The position numbers and the translations under genes are program-made. Under the pieces are notes generated by a model. That model was not told the DNA's origin. It saw only the letters and a program-made list of their open reading frames with translations, and made no database searches. DNA of 64,000 nt from Rhodosporidiobolus odoratus. Taxonomy: Eukaryota; Basidiomycota; Microbotryomycetes; Sporidiobolales; Sporidiobolaceae. Below, piece after piece: positions 25,887 to 40,469 of this stretch (positions within the stretch are counted from its first letter, which is position 1; each line of letters opens with the position of its first letter). The stretch is from NCBI GenBank assembly GCA_034387635.1, contig JAOANU010000018.1, forward strand, positions 124,001-188,000, in the 5' to 3' direction.

Positions 25887-28800
25887 TCACCCCTTTGCTT
25901 TTCCATCTGCCTTGTACATCATGTCCTCTGCTTCTTGTGAGCTACGCATTGCCCACTCTGCTCTTGTCCTTCTGGTACTGGCTGGACCATGAGACGTAGC
26001 GAGCAGTTTTGCAATGGCTGCTTTCTTGTCTTCCTTTCTTTCTTCCCATCCTTCTGCAAATTCCACATATCCTGTGTACCATGTCCAGCGCTTTACCCCT
26101 ACTCCCATTGCAGTCTGTTGGCGGGCCTCCAGCACCTTCTTTGGTAGCTGGTCCCATGTACAGTTTGCATAAGAAAACAATGACTGGGGGAAATGCCGAC
26201 AAGCGGCGGTGCAAACTTTGACCCTGGCCAGGACAGGGCTGTCAACCCCTGCAGATTCTTTGCTATGGTAGACGTGTCCCAGAGAGCGAGACAATGTACA
26301 GATTCAGTCAGAGACAATTATACTATGATATGGCCAAGTCCTGCAAGCCTGTGGCATCACAAAGCTGATTCCGCCTCCCCAGTTCTACAGCATTTACCGC
26401 ACATGGGCTATAAAGGAAGAACGTGAAAAGAAGACACAGGGATCACTGGGCAGGTTGATATGAGCACCTGTGTGAAGTCCTGGCTTGCATCATGTTCTAG
26501 GCAGTACAGTATGTCACCCTTGCCTCCCTCCAGCTCCTCTTCTCCCAGCACCCTGGCCCCTCCACCTCGCCCCCTGCCCGCCATTCCGGTTCAACCCTCC
26601 TCTTTCTTTGCTCCTTGTCCCCTTTCCTTGTCGCGCACTCCGGCAGCCCCCTGCTCGCATTCTGGTCTTGTTTCCTTGCACTCCTTTTCCTCGCCTCCCT
26701 CTTCTCTCTCCCCTTTTCCCTCACCTTTCTCCCCCTCCTCTTTCTCTTCCACTCCATCACTTTCCCTCTCCCAACTTGCCCTATCCAATGCATGTGGTAC
26801 TCCTCAGCCCTGCGTTCTAAACCAGTCCCAATCACAAAACCTGTCGCAGACTGCAATCTGGAAGGCGACGGTATCGGCGCCTCGCTAGCTCGAACGCAGA
26901 GAGGTTGAAGGGCCAATAGAGTATTCTGGCAGGCAATCTAACTCAGCGTGAGCGTCTACAGTGATGACCAAGAGAACCAACGAACCTGGCAGGCAATCTA
27001 ACTCAGCGTGAGCGTAAGGAAAGAAGCCAAGCCAGGTTCGCGCTCAATATCCTAAGTCCCGTTCTTCAACCACTTCATCCAACATCTTCGCTCCTCACTA
27101 CTTCTCCCCAGCATATCCCCCGCACCATAGCTCGGAAGCGTAGTGCAGCTTAGATACTGGAGAGTCGTAAGGGAGCAATACCTTACACAATCCCAGTCCC
27201 AACTTTAGCACAAAATCAATCCCTGACACAACCTGAAATTCCGCCTTTGACTCTAAAAAGGAGTCGGATTGAGGCTATATCTCCTAGTGATCATGTCAGA
27301 AACCAGGATGGTGAGGCTGATTTGACCAAGGAGCAGAAATCAGATGTTTCAAGTTTCTCCTGTCTAATCAGGTGGACACTATCAAGAGCTGGGCTCCTCT
27401 GCACCTAAGAAGACAGAATATAACTCGCTCTTCTGCTGCCAAACTACACTTGCTTTTGGCTTTGCACCAATGTGAGAACTCATGTGTCGTACCAGCGGCG
27501 CAAGCTGCCGCAGCATCCATTTTGCCACCTTGTCCTGTGTTGCCCAGCTCGTCACTTTCCTCCCAGTCATTCAAACTTGACCATGATGATGACTCCCCAG
27601 TCTATGTTGATCATCCAACCTTGCAGCTCACTCAAGCCTTGCTGTTATTGAACTGACTGTCTGGATGACTGCAGGACGGCGCTCCGCGCGCTACGCCAAG
27701 GGTCAATACCTTTGGTCCAGACAGGGATGCTCTTCTTGAAGGGTTGATCCTGAACTCTGAGCCGGAATGTTCCTTCATTAACGCCCACAAAAAAATGGTG
27801 GTGCTGTTCCGTTGGTGCTAGCATGCTACCTATAACGCCCCCATTCGTTGAGTCTTTTTCCTCACTTTTTCCCCTTCACTCCTTCTGTCTGTTCCGCGCT
27901 GGCATTTCCTTTTCCATGGGCCCTACAAACCGCCTTCCTCGCTCTTGGGCTTGTTCAGACGGTTATGGACTTGGGAGGAAATGTTGAGTGATGGAACGGA
28001 CTTGTAGTGATGGGCTTCTTCTTCTTCTTCTTTTTTTCTTTAGCTTAGCAACGAGGGTTACTTCACTGTTACCTTGTTCTCTCATTCTCTCTTGGCTACA
28101 ATCTACCTTCCCTTGCTGGTACTGCGGCCTCCCACCTGGTCGATGTCCTGGCCCCAGCAGTTGGTCAGATTTGCATGAGGTGGCCAACGCTGGGGGCAAC
28201 GGAGTTTATAGCAACATTGGCTTTGAGATCCGGGTGAGCTTTTTCTTGGCTCGTGTTAAAGGACCCACAGTCTGACAGATATACTTCTCACAGGCGAGGG
28301 CTGGCAGCGCTGCAAACAAACTGATGCTGTACATTGCCCATCATTTGGTGGACATAACAATCCTCAGTCGCGTGCATTATTGAGCCATACACCTACTTAC
28401 AACGTCAGACAAACAACTAATCCTTTGCTTGCAGCCTCCCAGCACCGACGAAGCAGCCGCGCAGGCTGGCAGGGAACGCTTGTCACCATTGAAAAGTGGC
28501 AAGGTACAGTATTTTAAAAATAAAGAGAACAGGGGAGCGCAAAGGGTGGGGGGTGCGAACTAGCCAGGTTTCATATGCTGTCAAGTGATTAAACTCGCTT
28601 TGTTATGTAATATACTCTCAGATTCAACATCACCTGTTCTGCAGCATAGGAAGTTGATGCGGCAAAGTTTGCACCGCCGCCTGTTGGCATCCCCCCACCA
28701 TCTCCTGTTACACGTGTGCAAGCTAATTGCTGGCCTGATCTTCTTTACTGCTGGGGCGATTGAGTTTTTTTTTTCGCGGGCTTTGTTTTTCCTCGGGTAT

Positions 28801-29300
28801 CAAAGTAGCAGTCGTGACAACATGGGTAGGTACAACAGTCTCTACTGACAACGAAACGGTGGGTCCCGCCACGAAAGAGGCTGAGATGAGAGAGAGAGAG
28901 CGGATTGCGAGCGAGAGCAGCCCCACCTCCTCTCGATCTTTCTCTGTCTTCTTGTCCGCAAGCTTCTTGTACTTGACAAAGGACTCTACAGCATTGGCTG
29001 CATCGCTGAGTCAAGCAGGCTCCTTGATCTTGGCAAAAGTGCTGTTGGGGATGCGGACGAGGGATGCGGCCGGTCAAGTCCAGCCTTCCCAAACCAATGT
29101 CAATTCCTCCTCAAGTCCAACATCCACCCTGGACTACTCTTGCAAACAGACAGTCGGATTGCCTGCCAAACATACTATCGGCACTCGGTCCATCTGCTAT
29201 AGGTGAGTGAAGTGACAGCATGTCGCCTTTTGATGGTGCTTCTGGTACACGATGGCTTACTTGCGCATGCTGTAATACAACACTTGCACTCCCCAGAACT
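25887..29300. other. CpG-poor gene-free tract, candidate relict mobile element
   Basis: About 3.4 kb with visibly fewer CG dinucleotides and more TG/CA than the flanks, long pyrimidine runs and T-tracts (for example 28018-28042 and 28765-28776). Fragments look like decayed coding sequence: a leftward frame at 26294-25887 containing KRWTWYTGYVEFAEGWEE, and a leftward stretch near 29090-28730 containing SDAANAVESFVKYKKLADK, interrupted by a stop. No complete element, terminal repeats or recognisable transposase or reverse transcriptase was found. Methylation-driven or RIP-like decay of an old element is an inference from composition only. Confidence 0.35.
26926..27015. repeat. Pair of 30-bp direct repeats, 60-nt period
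   Basis: Two identical copies, at 26926-26955 and 26986-27015, of a unit that begins CTGGCAGGCAATCTAACTCA and ends GCGTGAGCGT, separated by 30 unrelated bases. Only two copies are present. They lie inside the CpG-poor tract. Confidence 0.95.
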
Positions 29301-29650
29301 CGCGCAGAACTTGATTAGCTTTGATTAGCACAGTTGGAACTACGATCTCCTGCTCCCGTCTCCCCCAAAACAAGGCCGCTGCCTCTGCCCAGATTGACTT
29401 TCTCTGTGCGGCCCAGTCAGCTCGCCTCGCGCACTTGTAAAAGCCGGTCGCGTTCTAGCTGTCGTGAGGAGACGATGAAAAGAAGTCAACCCTTGACCTT
29501 CTCCGGCTTTCACCACGCCGGACCGATGCCGATTCGGCGTCCGAGGAGGACCACGGGCCGCTATCGGGCCGCGCTTCATCGCTTGACGGACGGTCAGTAA
29601 ACGCTCCCTTCTCTCTCCTGCGCCTGACTCGACCGCTGGTCCATACAATA

Positions 29651-30819
29651 ATGGCTCCTCGCGTTATCTTCATCACTGGTGTGTCGGGCATGCCTTCCAG
29701 CTCCGTGGCGCCGCGAACTGACCTTGCCTCCACTGTTTAGGTTGCTCCACCGGTTTCGGACGCTCCCTCGTCGAAGCAACCCTCGCCCAAGGCGACATCG
29801 CCATCGCGACCCTCCGCAAGCCTGAAGTGATTTCCGACCTGAAAAAGAAATGGGGTGAAGACAGGTTGCTCGTCATGCGCCTCGATATCACCAAGCCCGA
29901 GGAGGTCGATGCGGTCTTTGCGGCGGCCAAGAAGCATTTCGGGCGCCTCGATGTGGTGATCAACAATGCTGCGATTAGTACGCTCGGAGAGGTGGAAGCG
30001 ATCTCGGAAAAGGAAGACCGCCAACTCATGGGTTCGTTCTTTTCCCCTTCCCCGTACGCTTCCTCGAGTCGTACCCGCATCCGCAGACGCAAAACGTGGG
30101 ACTTCTGCTGTGCTGAGAACCTACTTGCCTTGCAGAGACCAACTTCTTCGCGCCTCTTTCCATCACCAAGAAAGCAATCGCTTTCTTCCGCGACACCAAC
30201 CCGGTTCGCGGTGGCGCCCTCATTCAGATCTCCTCCAACACCTCACACCGCGCTATCCCCGGCTTTGGAACATACTCGGCTTCCAAAGTCTGTGGGTCTG
30301 CAACTGTTTCTGCTACTCTCTTTCGGTCAGCCGACTGACCCATGTCTCTCTAAAGCCCTCGACTACATCACGGAAGCACTGGCAGACGAGCTTGATCCCG
30401 ACTGGAACATCACCGTACGTCGCTTGGCATATCAGTTGCAGGAAAATATGGCTAACATCCTTCTCACTCGCAAACAGGTCAGCATCGTTCAACCAGGAGC
30501 TTTCCGCACAGCCATGGCCGCCAACTTAGGCTTCATCCCCCCTCCTCCCGCCTACGCCGATCCCAAGCTCACCACCAACCACGTCCGAGCCGCCCTGCCC
30601 ACCTATCCCTGGGTCGGGGACGCCGACAAAGCCGCCCGAGCAATCCTCAAAACGCTCGAATGGCCTAAGGACAAGAGGCGATTAAGGTTGATCCTCGGCG
30701 AGGACGCGATGGTCACCGCTCGGGCGAGGTTGGAGGAATGGAAGAAAGATATCGAGTTGAACGAGGAGGTGGCCATGTCGGTCAAGCTGGATGAGGAGAT
30801 GCCCAAGGCGAAGCTCTAA
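29651..30819 (+). CDS. Short-chain dehydrogenase/reductase
   Basis: NAD(P)-dependent oxidoreductase of the classical SDR family, 291 residues; substrate unknown. Exons: 29651-29678, 29741-30031, 30136-30291, 30356-30414 and 30478-30819, with phases closing. The cofactor motif is ITGCSTGFG (TGxxxGxG), split by the first intron after ITG. Further marks are RLDVVINNAAIS (NNA motif), LIQISSNTSHR with the catalytic Ser region, and GTYSASK with the Tyr-x3-Lys pair; VSIVQPGAFRTAM follows. The C-terminal half with a PYxDP-like spacing and R-L-I-L-G-E-D resembles fungal SDRs annotated as oxidoreductases related to ketoreductases. No signal peptide or membrane helix, so probably cytosolic. The exon 3 donor (GTGGGT at 30292) was chosen because it gives SKVSLDYITEALADEL. 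Confidence 0.88.
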
Positions 30820-31909
30820 AATGGCTCTTCCAGACCTAGACCTGCAGTACAATAGATCCCTCGACGTACTTGCAGGCTCAGGAAGGTTTTACGCTGTCTT
30901 AAGCCGTTCGTTTCTGTTCTTTTCCTGAGTATGGTCGTCTGCACAACGGCCGTTCATGCGCCATGCTTGACACTGCCTACCGCCATACCTCAAGATTAGG
31001 CTTGACCTCTGCGAAGCATTGCCGGCTTCCACCATGCGATGTTGCATCGCTTCGACGAACACAACTTACATAACACACAAGTTCAGTGCTCCCGACGCCG
31101 CGAATGGCATTGACTGGTACGCTCTTCTTCCTCCTTGCAGTGAACCTCCGCAGGGACTATGTCGTACGGGGCCGCGTTAGCTGATGTCATCTCTGTTGCA
31201 GCTTAAACACCTCTTTCCGAAGAACCCTGACCTCGGAAATTATGTCGTGCCCATCAGAGATGGCATCACGGTCATTTGCCCTGATGTATGTCCGCCTGCT
31301 GCTCTCTTCACGTCCGGTCTTCGGTCCCAGGACTTGAGTGCGTCTGATGTGACGCCCGAAGCCACGTGCAATGTTTCTCTCGACAGTCGGACGCTGTATC
31401 AGCATCGCTCCGTCGCCGCCGTGAGCCCGACTCGCGTCAACGCCCCAAAAAGTCTAACCCGACCCCTCGTGTGCTGTACTGACCAGCAGTGAGCGTTGCA
31501 GTAAGGGGAAAAGAGGATTTCTGGCTGAGAAGGTCAGAAGGAAAAGGGTCGCAGATCAGCGTTTCCTTCCCGCCGGGGCTTCCGTCGCATGCTGGACCTT
31601 CAAGACCGATACTACTACCCCTAACTGCTGCAAGCGGCGGCATACATGAGACTCTCGCGGCTATAGGTGAATTTACTAGTTTTCCTTGTACTTCCGAGTC
31701 CTGCTCTGGCTCGCTTTGCGCTGTTCAAGTGCAGACTGCCGTGATACCAAGCCTTATCCCAGCCTTGAGCGTGTGTACTGGGCCGTGTCGATTTTCTTCG
31801 AGACGCGTATCACGACATGGACGAGAGAAAAATTTCCTCATCTCCGAATGGGACGCTCTGTCAACCTCTCCCTCCAGCTCTCGCACCGCTCCCTTTTTTA
31901 TAGCTAATA
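30820..31909. other. Upstream region of MET3, no gene seen
   Basis: About 1.1 kb before the MET3 start codon. Open frames exist (31489-32193 and others) but overlap the MET3 start and have no recognisable content. It probably contains a long promoter and leader. I could not identify a sulfur-regulator binding site with confidence. Confidence 0.4.
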
Positions 31910-34417
<2,508 letters not shown>

Positions 34418-34578
34418 TAAAATCATGTCTTTTCTTGGTACAATGCGTTTTACTTAGAGGCTTCTTGAACCCCCTCTCGCGCTCTTTCTCTCTCCCCCTC
34501 TCGTTCTCGGGTTCGGAATTCAGCATGTTTATTGGCCTTTTCCTTTACCTCCGCCTCCCTCGCATCGAAAGAAGACCC

Positions 34579-35865
34579 TTATGAAAGCGTCTGATTTGAC
34601 ACTTCGATGTACGAGGTCGAGCGGCTGCAGGCTAACCGGGTGACTCGGTGCTTGGGGGAAGAAAGGGAGGAGAAGAAGTCGTTTCGGGTGAAGGATGTTC
34701 TGGGGTTCAGGTCGGAGAGGCCGAGTTGGCCGTCGTGGTCTGACAGCGACAAAGAGGTAGAGAGGATAATGTGAGTTTCGGCACCCGCGAGGATCAGGAA
34801 GTTTCGAGACAGAGGGACGACAGACAACGAAGCAGAGAGACTGACTTGCGCCTGCTGCCCAGACTTCGCCCGCTTCCGTCAACACGACACTATACCCACC
34901 TCCGCATGCAATCTGTTTTGCCTCGCCCGCCTCTTCAGGCAGTTCTAGCAATTCGGGTTCAACCCCCCCTAGGCTCCCGAGGCCTAGCTGTCCTTCCTTG
35001 TTACTGCCGAAGAGGTAGACGCTACCATCTTTGGTCAGGATTGCAGAGTGAAAGGCTCCACAGGTGATCGAGACGGGGAAGAGACCGTCGAAGAACTCTA
35101 GTCGAGGCAGAGCAGTGGTCGCTTGACTTGCAAGTGCATGGGAAGAAACTGGGGCTGGAGGTGGGGGAACAGGACCACATTGCCCGTATCGATTGTCTCC
35201 CCAGCTGTAGAGACTTTGGGAAGGAGAGGTGAGGAGGAGGAAATGAGCGGAACCGGAGACGAGGGAGGTGAAGCGGTCTTGAGGGGGCGAAGGAGAGGGG
35301 AGGGAGAGGACTAGAGGTGGGACTGAAGGCGCAGCGAAGAGGGCGTTGAGAGAAGGGTAGAGGAGAGCTTGTATTTCGTTCGACTCTGTTTGTCGGGGAA
35401 TCAAGAGTCAGAAGGCAGGTGTCGCGGCACGACAATGAAAGGAAGAAAACGCACCAGAGATGGCGAGTAATTCTCCTTTCCCGTTCATGCAGGCCAGCGT
35501 GTAGCGCGTGACGGTCCGGTCACCGTCACTTACCCGGACTATGCGTCCGTCGTTGAGCAAGACAGCCTCGAAGCTGTCGTAGCCGATCCAGGAAGCGACT
35601 TGTTCGAGGTCGACTGGGGGGTCGAGGGGGGCGAGGGAGAGACCGTGCAAATGGACGGTCCCGGTAGTGTTGCCTGCCGATGCTTGAAGCTTTAGCGGTG
35701 GGGCTGTAGCGTCGGAGATAGCTTCGTAGACGCACGGGAGACGAGTTGCGACCAGGAGCAAGCGATGAAAGAAGAGGAAGAAGAAACGAGCACAGGCGTC
35801 GGGAGCTGGAGCTGTTTGCTTGACTGGGATTGTCCGTGAAGATTAGCTCCGATGGCGTATAGCAT
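34579..35865 (-). CDS. RCC1-repeat protein (Ats1-like)
   Basis: Beta-propeller protein with RCC1 repeats, 359 residues, closest in size and start to yeast Ats1 rather than to the nuclear Ran exchange factor. Exons: 35865-35736, 35703-35455, 35385-34846 and 34739-34579; phases close. Repeats visible: MLYAIGANLHGQ at the N-terminus, SLYSWGDNRYGQCG, SVYLFGSNKEGQLGLG, and VWAAGA joined to NHDGQLGLS across the last intron, with ITCGAFHSAIL and IACGGGYSVVL between blades. The donor GTCAGT at 34845 was chosen over a nearby GC donor because it restores AAGANHDGQLG exactly. Only about four repeats are clear, so some blades are degenerate. Role unknown here; Ats1 is linked to wobble-uridine tRNA modification and microtubules in budding yeast. 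Confidence 0.82.
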
Positions 35866-36007
35866 CTCCAATAGGCAGAGTAGTTGGGTGCAATCAGAAG
35901 CAAGAGGGGGAAGTCGTTTACCGGTTCACCTTCTCCCGACTCCCATCACCCGCTTGTCTGCTCCAACTGCTTCGCATAGCCACATACCGCCAGGAGATCG
36001 ACTCAGC
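35866..36007. promoter_or_regulatory. 142-bp bidirectional promoter between RCC1-repeat gene and PRP3
   Basis: Only 142 nt separate the two start codons of divergent genes, so both promoters and leaders must overlap. No canonical TATA box is visible. Confidence 0.5.
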
Positions 36008-38413
36008 ATGTCGAACCGACCTGGAGATCGCAAGCGTGCCAACGTTTTTGGTGATGAGGAACCGCTGGGTGGAGGGAACTCATCTCCTGCAAAGAGGGCA
36101 AAAGGGTTAGTCATATCTCCTCTCTCCCCGTCTAGAGAGGGCGTCCAACCCCTATGCACCCTTCGTCCGTTCTTCGGCGAGGTCGACATTGCGCTGACTT
36201 GACACTTTCAACCTCTTCCTCGGGCCGACTCTCAACAGCAATGCCGTGTGTACTGCTTTTCAAAGTCGGAACCATCTAACAGAGAACTGACGTTCGTCTC
36301 TGTAGCCCGCCGCCCCCTCGTTCAAGCCCACTCCGGCTATTCCCGCTTCTCTTCCTCCTCGACCCGCTGGACTCTCCTCCGCGCCCGGCTCTGTCAATCC
36401 CGCCATCGACATCGCCGCCAAGCGGGCTGAAATTCAAGCCAAGCTCGCCGCCATGAAGGCAGGCGGAGGCAATGCCGCTCGTCCGCCTACAAGCGCTGCA
36501 CGTCCACCTCCCCCACCTGCCGCAGGCTTGCCGCCTCGTCCTGGTCAGGGTCCCGCCAGTTTACCCGCAGTACCGGGGCTAACAAGGCCGAACCTGGATC
36601 CGGAGTTGGCGAAAAAGATTGCAGAGGCGAAGCGGAAAGTTGCAGAGATGGCGGCCAAGAAGCAAAAAGAGGAGCAAGCCAGGGCAAACCCGTACTTGGT
36701 GCGTCTCTGTTTCCTCTTTCCTGCTTGTACAACACTCATCTCTTCTGGACTGCAGTCTGCCAACTTGCAAGGATCAAGGAAGGACCCGCTTGTCGACCCC
36801 ACTATCGCAGGTCGAGGTGGTCTTGCGATGACGGCCCACCCGCTTCTACTCGACAACTCTGCGCCTTCCGCTCAGTCAAAGAAAGATCGATACAAGCCCA
36901 TGGCGCCAAAGTTCTCCACAACCAAGGTCCGTCTGACAGTTCCCTCTCCGTACCGTTTTCCCCTGAAGTTATCAACACGTGATGTTATTACAGGCCAACG
37001 CCCGCATGCCCACTCCTGCTCCTCGTCCTTCTACTCCTTCCATCTCCACTCCGGACGCTGCTGCCGACACGCTGAAAGAAACCGCCTACTTCGACCCGGA
37101 CCTCGGATTCGGTTCCATCGGCGCTACAGGCAAGTCACACATGGGCAAAGGTCACGCCCGTTCCACCTTCAACTTCAAGACGCCGGGAACGTTTGTCAAG
37201 AAAGGAGAGGCGATGCGAGCTGAAGCGAGGATGGAGGACCTGAAGCGGCGGATCCTCGAGAGCTCGCAGAAGGCGGGCGTGTTGAGCGATCTTGAGGAGA
37301 CGGCGAAGAAGGTTCGGCGACCTCCTCCGCCTGACATTGAGTGGTGGGATGAGGGGTACCTACCCGAGAAGACGTACGAGTCGCAATCTGCGGAATTCCT
37401 CGACCGTTCGCCTCTTATCACCCACCTCGTTCAGCATCCCATTTCGATCCCGGCCCCGCAGGACAAGAATCAGGTCGAGGTCAAACCGCTGTTTTTGACG
37501 AAGAAGGAGATGAAGAAGAAGAGGAAGATGAGGAGGCAAGCTGAGTTGCAGGACAAGCAGGACAGGCAGAAGATGGGACTTTTGCCCCCGGATCCGCCAA
37601 AGGGTGCGCTAGCTTTCGTTCTTCGTTTTCCGCGCGAGTGTCTGCTGACGCCCCTTACCCCATCTTGCTCTGATCATCGTCGTCCGCGACCGTTTCACTC
37701 GTATCCCCCTTTTCTGCCTTTCCCGCCACGCAGTCAAGATCTCGAACATGATGCGCGTCCTCACCCAGGACGCCATCGCCGATCCGACCAAGGTCGAAGC
37801 GCAAGTCCGGCGGGAAATGGTCGCCCGCGAACGCAAGCATCTCAAGGACAACGCCTCTCGCGCCCTCACCGCCGACGAACGCCGCGCCAAGATCGACAAC
37901 GAGTACGCCAAGGACGAATCCAAAGGTATCCAAGCCATGGCGTTCAAGGTTCGCTACCTCTCGGATCCGAGTCACAAATTCAAGGTCAAGAAGAATGCCG
38001 TCGATCTTCACCTTACTGGCGTCATCTGTCACAACCCCAAGTTCTGCATCGTCGTCGTCGAGGGGGGTCCCAAGTCGATCAAGAAGTACAAGCAACTCAT
38101 GCTGAACCGCATCAGATGGACTGAAGAAGCCGCCCCTCGAAACGACGTCGACACCGGACCCGCCGTCGAGATGGTCGATGGAATCCCTCGTCCTACTGCA
38201 CCGTTCAACGAGCCAGAAACGCCAGACGTCCCTCAGTCGCTTGCCGACAACTATTGCAAAGAGTTGTGGTCGGGCGAATTGCGAGAACGACACTTTGACG
38301 ATATTCGCAACGCTAATTGCCCCGCCGAAAGCATGGTTCGCGGCGCGTTGGGCAAGTTGTCGCATTTGTGGGATATGGCAAAGGTGGAGGGGAAGGATGA
38401 GTTTGATGTGTAA
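36008..38413 (+). CDS. PRP3: U4/U6 snRNP splicing factor Prp3
   Basis: Spliceosomal tri-snRNP protein that binds U4/U6, about 675 residues in the model used: 36008-36181, 36306-36698, 36756-36926, 36994-37603 and 37734-38413. The Prp3 domain spans FDPDLGFGSIG to KVRRPPPPDIEWWDE with KTYESQSAEF and PLITHLVQHPISI; the C-terminal DUF1115 domain includes VKNAVDLHLTGVICH-like KKNAVDLHLTGVI and FCIVVVEGGPKSIKKYKQLM. The N-terminus is uncertain. Reading through from MSNRPGDRKR to 36181 keeps phase with exon 36306. An alternative removes a 34-nt intron (giving ASNPYAPFV) and needs a 7-nt exon at about 36240-36246 to restore phase. The rest of the model is firm. Confidence 0.92.
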
Positions 38414-38897
38414 GGAAGGGGGAGCAGGGTAGTTCGCAAAGAGAGCTGTCTTTTTTGTGCGTTTTCCTCGTCTCTTCTTCGCCTGCTCGTGGGGCCGTGC
38501 GGTGACTGCTTTGCTTTGCTTCGCTGTCTTCTGCTGGTAGCTAGAGATCCTAGCCCGCTGGGAGACATGTATTCTTCCTGTGCGGCGACGAACGAGGACT
38601 TTCTGCGGTTCTCCTCTTCTCTTGTCTGATCCACTCCCTGTTCACCTGGAGATCTCCCCTGAGCAGTCCGGATAGTGCTCGAACGCTTTATAACATCTGA
38701 ATCGCTTCCGCACGTTCTCGCGCTGACCGTCCTTGCCAGAAAGTTGCGAAGTATGTAGATTCTTTCAGCAAGCAAGGTAGAGACTAGTACACTCGTCACG
38801 CCCAGATTTACACCATTTCCTCTCCTGCTGATCCGCTCACCAAGCTGTTCCCTCAAGCATTACTTCCCCTCCGGCTTAACACCCAGGTCAGGTGTGC
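38414..38897. other. Convergent intergenic region PRP3 / F-box gene
   Basis: About 480 nt between two stop codons; no gene seen. Confidence 0.45.
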
Positions 38898-40469
38898 TCA
38901 TCGCCACCCCGCCGACTGCCATCCCCTGCCCTCGTCTTCTGACTCACACATGCTACCCGAACTTTCGTCTCCCAAGTCGTAGTTGATCCTCTCTACTTCT
39001 TCGTGCTCGATCTGTGGCAGAGTCGCCTTTACTCCGTGAGCGGCGCACCAGTTCCAGACCCTCTCCACGCTGTCCTTGACCTCATCGTAGTCGTCTTCGG
39101 AGGTGATCAGAATAGTGTCCTGGCAGTGAAGGGTAAGGAGTGTTTTGTCGAGCGAGGTGAGGAGAGGCAGAAGGTTGCGCAGAGTCAAGATCTGCAGGGT
39201 GTCTACCTTCAGGTGCTGCAGAGGTGCATTGACGAAGACATCGCTGGTGTTGACTTCACATCCAATGCCAAGGACCAGATATTTGAGGGAAGGCAAGTCG
39301 AGGGTTTCTTCGAGCTTGGCGTGGACGCTTATACCTTCAAGCGAGAGGTACTCTAGACTGCGACTGCAGGACACGAAGAGTTGCTGCAGCTGATCGAACG
39401 TGATAGTGCCATACATTGACAAGCTGAGTCGCTTGACTGTTGCTGGCAAAGGCGATAGAGAAAGGAAAGCGGGGTGACAATGGCGGAGAGTAAGGGTCTC
39501 GAGGACCCTGAGTTGCTTCACCCCAATGGCAATTTGCTGAAGGGATGATGGTGGCACTGAATAAAGCCATGGGAAGTGAATTGTGAGGACTGAGAGCTGG
39601 GGAGCGGACAGGAGGAGGCAGGGGAGAGAAGAAAGATGCGACTGCAGACCCTCGCTGATGGCAAATACCAGATTATGCAGTGGGCTTGTTGCAACCACTT
39701 CGTGCAAGACGTGAAGCGCACAAGTGAGCTGTGCCTGCGTGTGCGGAAGGGCTGCAACCTTGACCCCTTGCAAGCTGATCACGCCGCATAGGGCGGAAGC
39801 CAGGAAGATGTCCTTGATTTGGTGCATCTGCACGGTGTCGGCTTGCAATCCAAGCTTTGGCACCATCTCCGTTGCCGCGACGAGGAGAGTGCGCTTCCGC
39901 GCCTGCTTCAAAGCGTCCTGATGTACCTGATGTTCTTCCCATTCCCGCCGAGCTTCCCAAGTCTGAAACTGTGCGGCAGATATCCCGTTCTCGGGGGCAC
40001 ACGGCCCGAACAGCTCGTTATATCCCTTCCGTCCTATGGAGAGCGCGTGAATTGAGTGGGCATGATGAGGGAGCATCTCCTCGAGGAAAAGGAGCAGAGA
40101 GTCGCAAGAGTGCCGTACGAGGTCGACGTTCTGCGAGGAGCGAGTCACAATCAGCTTGGACATGTGTGGAACGAAGGACGTACTCACTTCCCAAAGAAGC
40201 GGCTCGCATGCTGCATAAAAATCCTTGCTGGCAAGACTGAGGCAGGCCAAACTTGTCGGGCGGCCGTTCAGATCGTTGCGGACATTGGTCCTGGTACCAC
40301 TGGTCCAGTCCTCGTGCATATCCGCGTACAAGTCTTCCGCAAGGTAACTCTTGATTTCGGGAGGAAGAGAAGAGAGGGAAGCGGAGGTGCGGCTCGGAGG
40401 ACGTGAACAAGGTGAGGGCAGGGTAGCGGAAAACGTGGAGAGGTTGAAGGTGGTGTTCTAATACTCCAT
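38898..40469 (-). CDS. F-box-like, leucine-rich protein
   Basis: Likely substrate adaptor of an SCF ubiquitin ligase, about 499 residues; target unknown. The main exon is 40392-38898. It opens with SLPPEIKSYLAEDLYADM, then LACLSLASKDFYAACEPLLW, the usual two halves of an F-box. There is no ATG in frame before the F-box; the only model I find that keeps it uses ATGGA at 40469-40465, donor GTATTA, and acceptor CCGAG before 40392. Otherwise the first Met would be at 40319, cutting the F-box. After it come irregular leucine-rich segments (VLETLTLRHCHP, LSVLTIHFPW, SLEYLSLEGISV, LPSLKYLVLGIG) and an acidic C-terminus. The F-box call is good; the start is tentative. Confidence 0.72.

Noticed and set aside
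26926..27015. CRISPR-like repeat and spacer pattern
   Set aside because: Only two repeats, in a eukaryotic genome, with no cas genes; treated as a plain direct repeat.
34840..34852. A GC-AG intron in the RCC1-repeat gene
   Set aside because: A GT donor four bases further restores a perfect AGANHDGQLGL repeat and correct phase.
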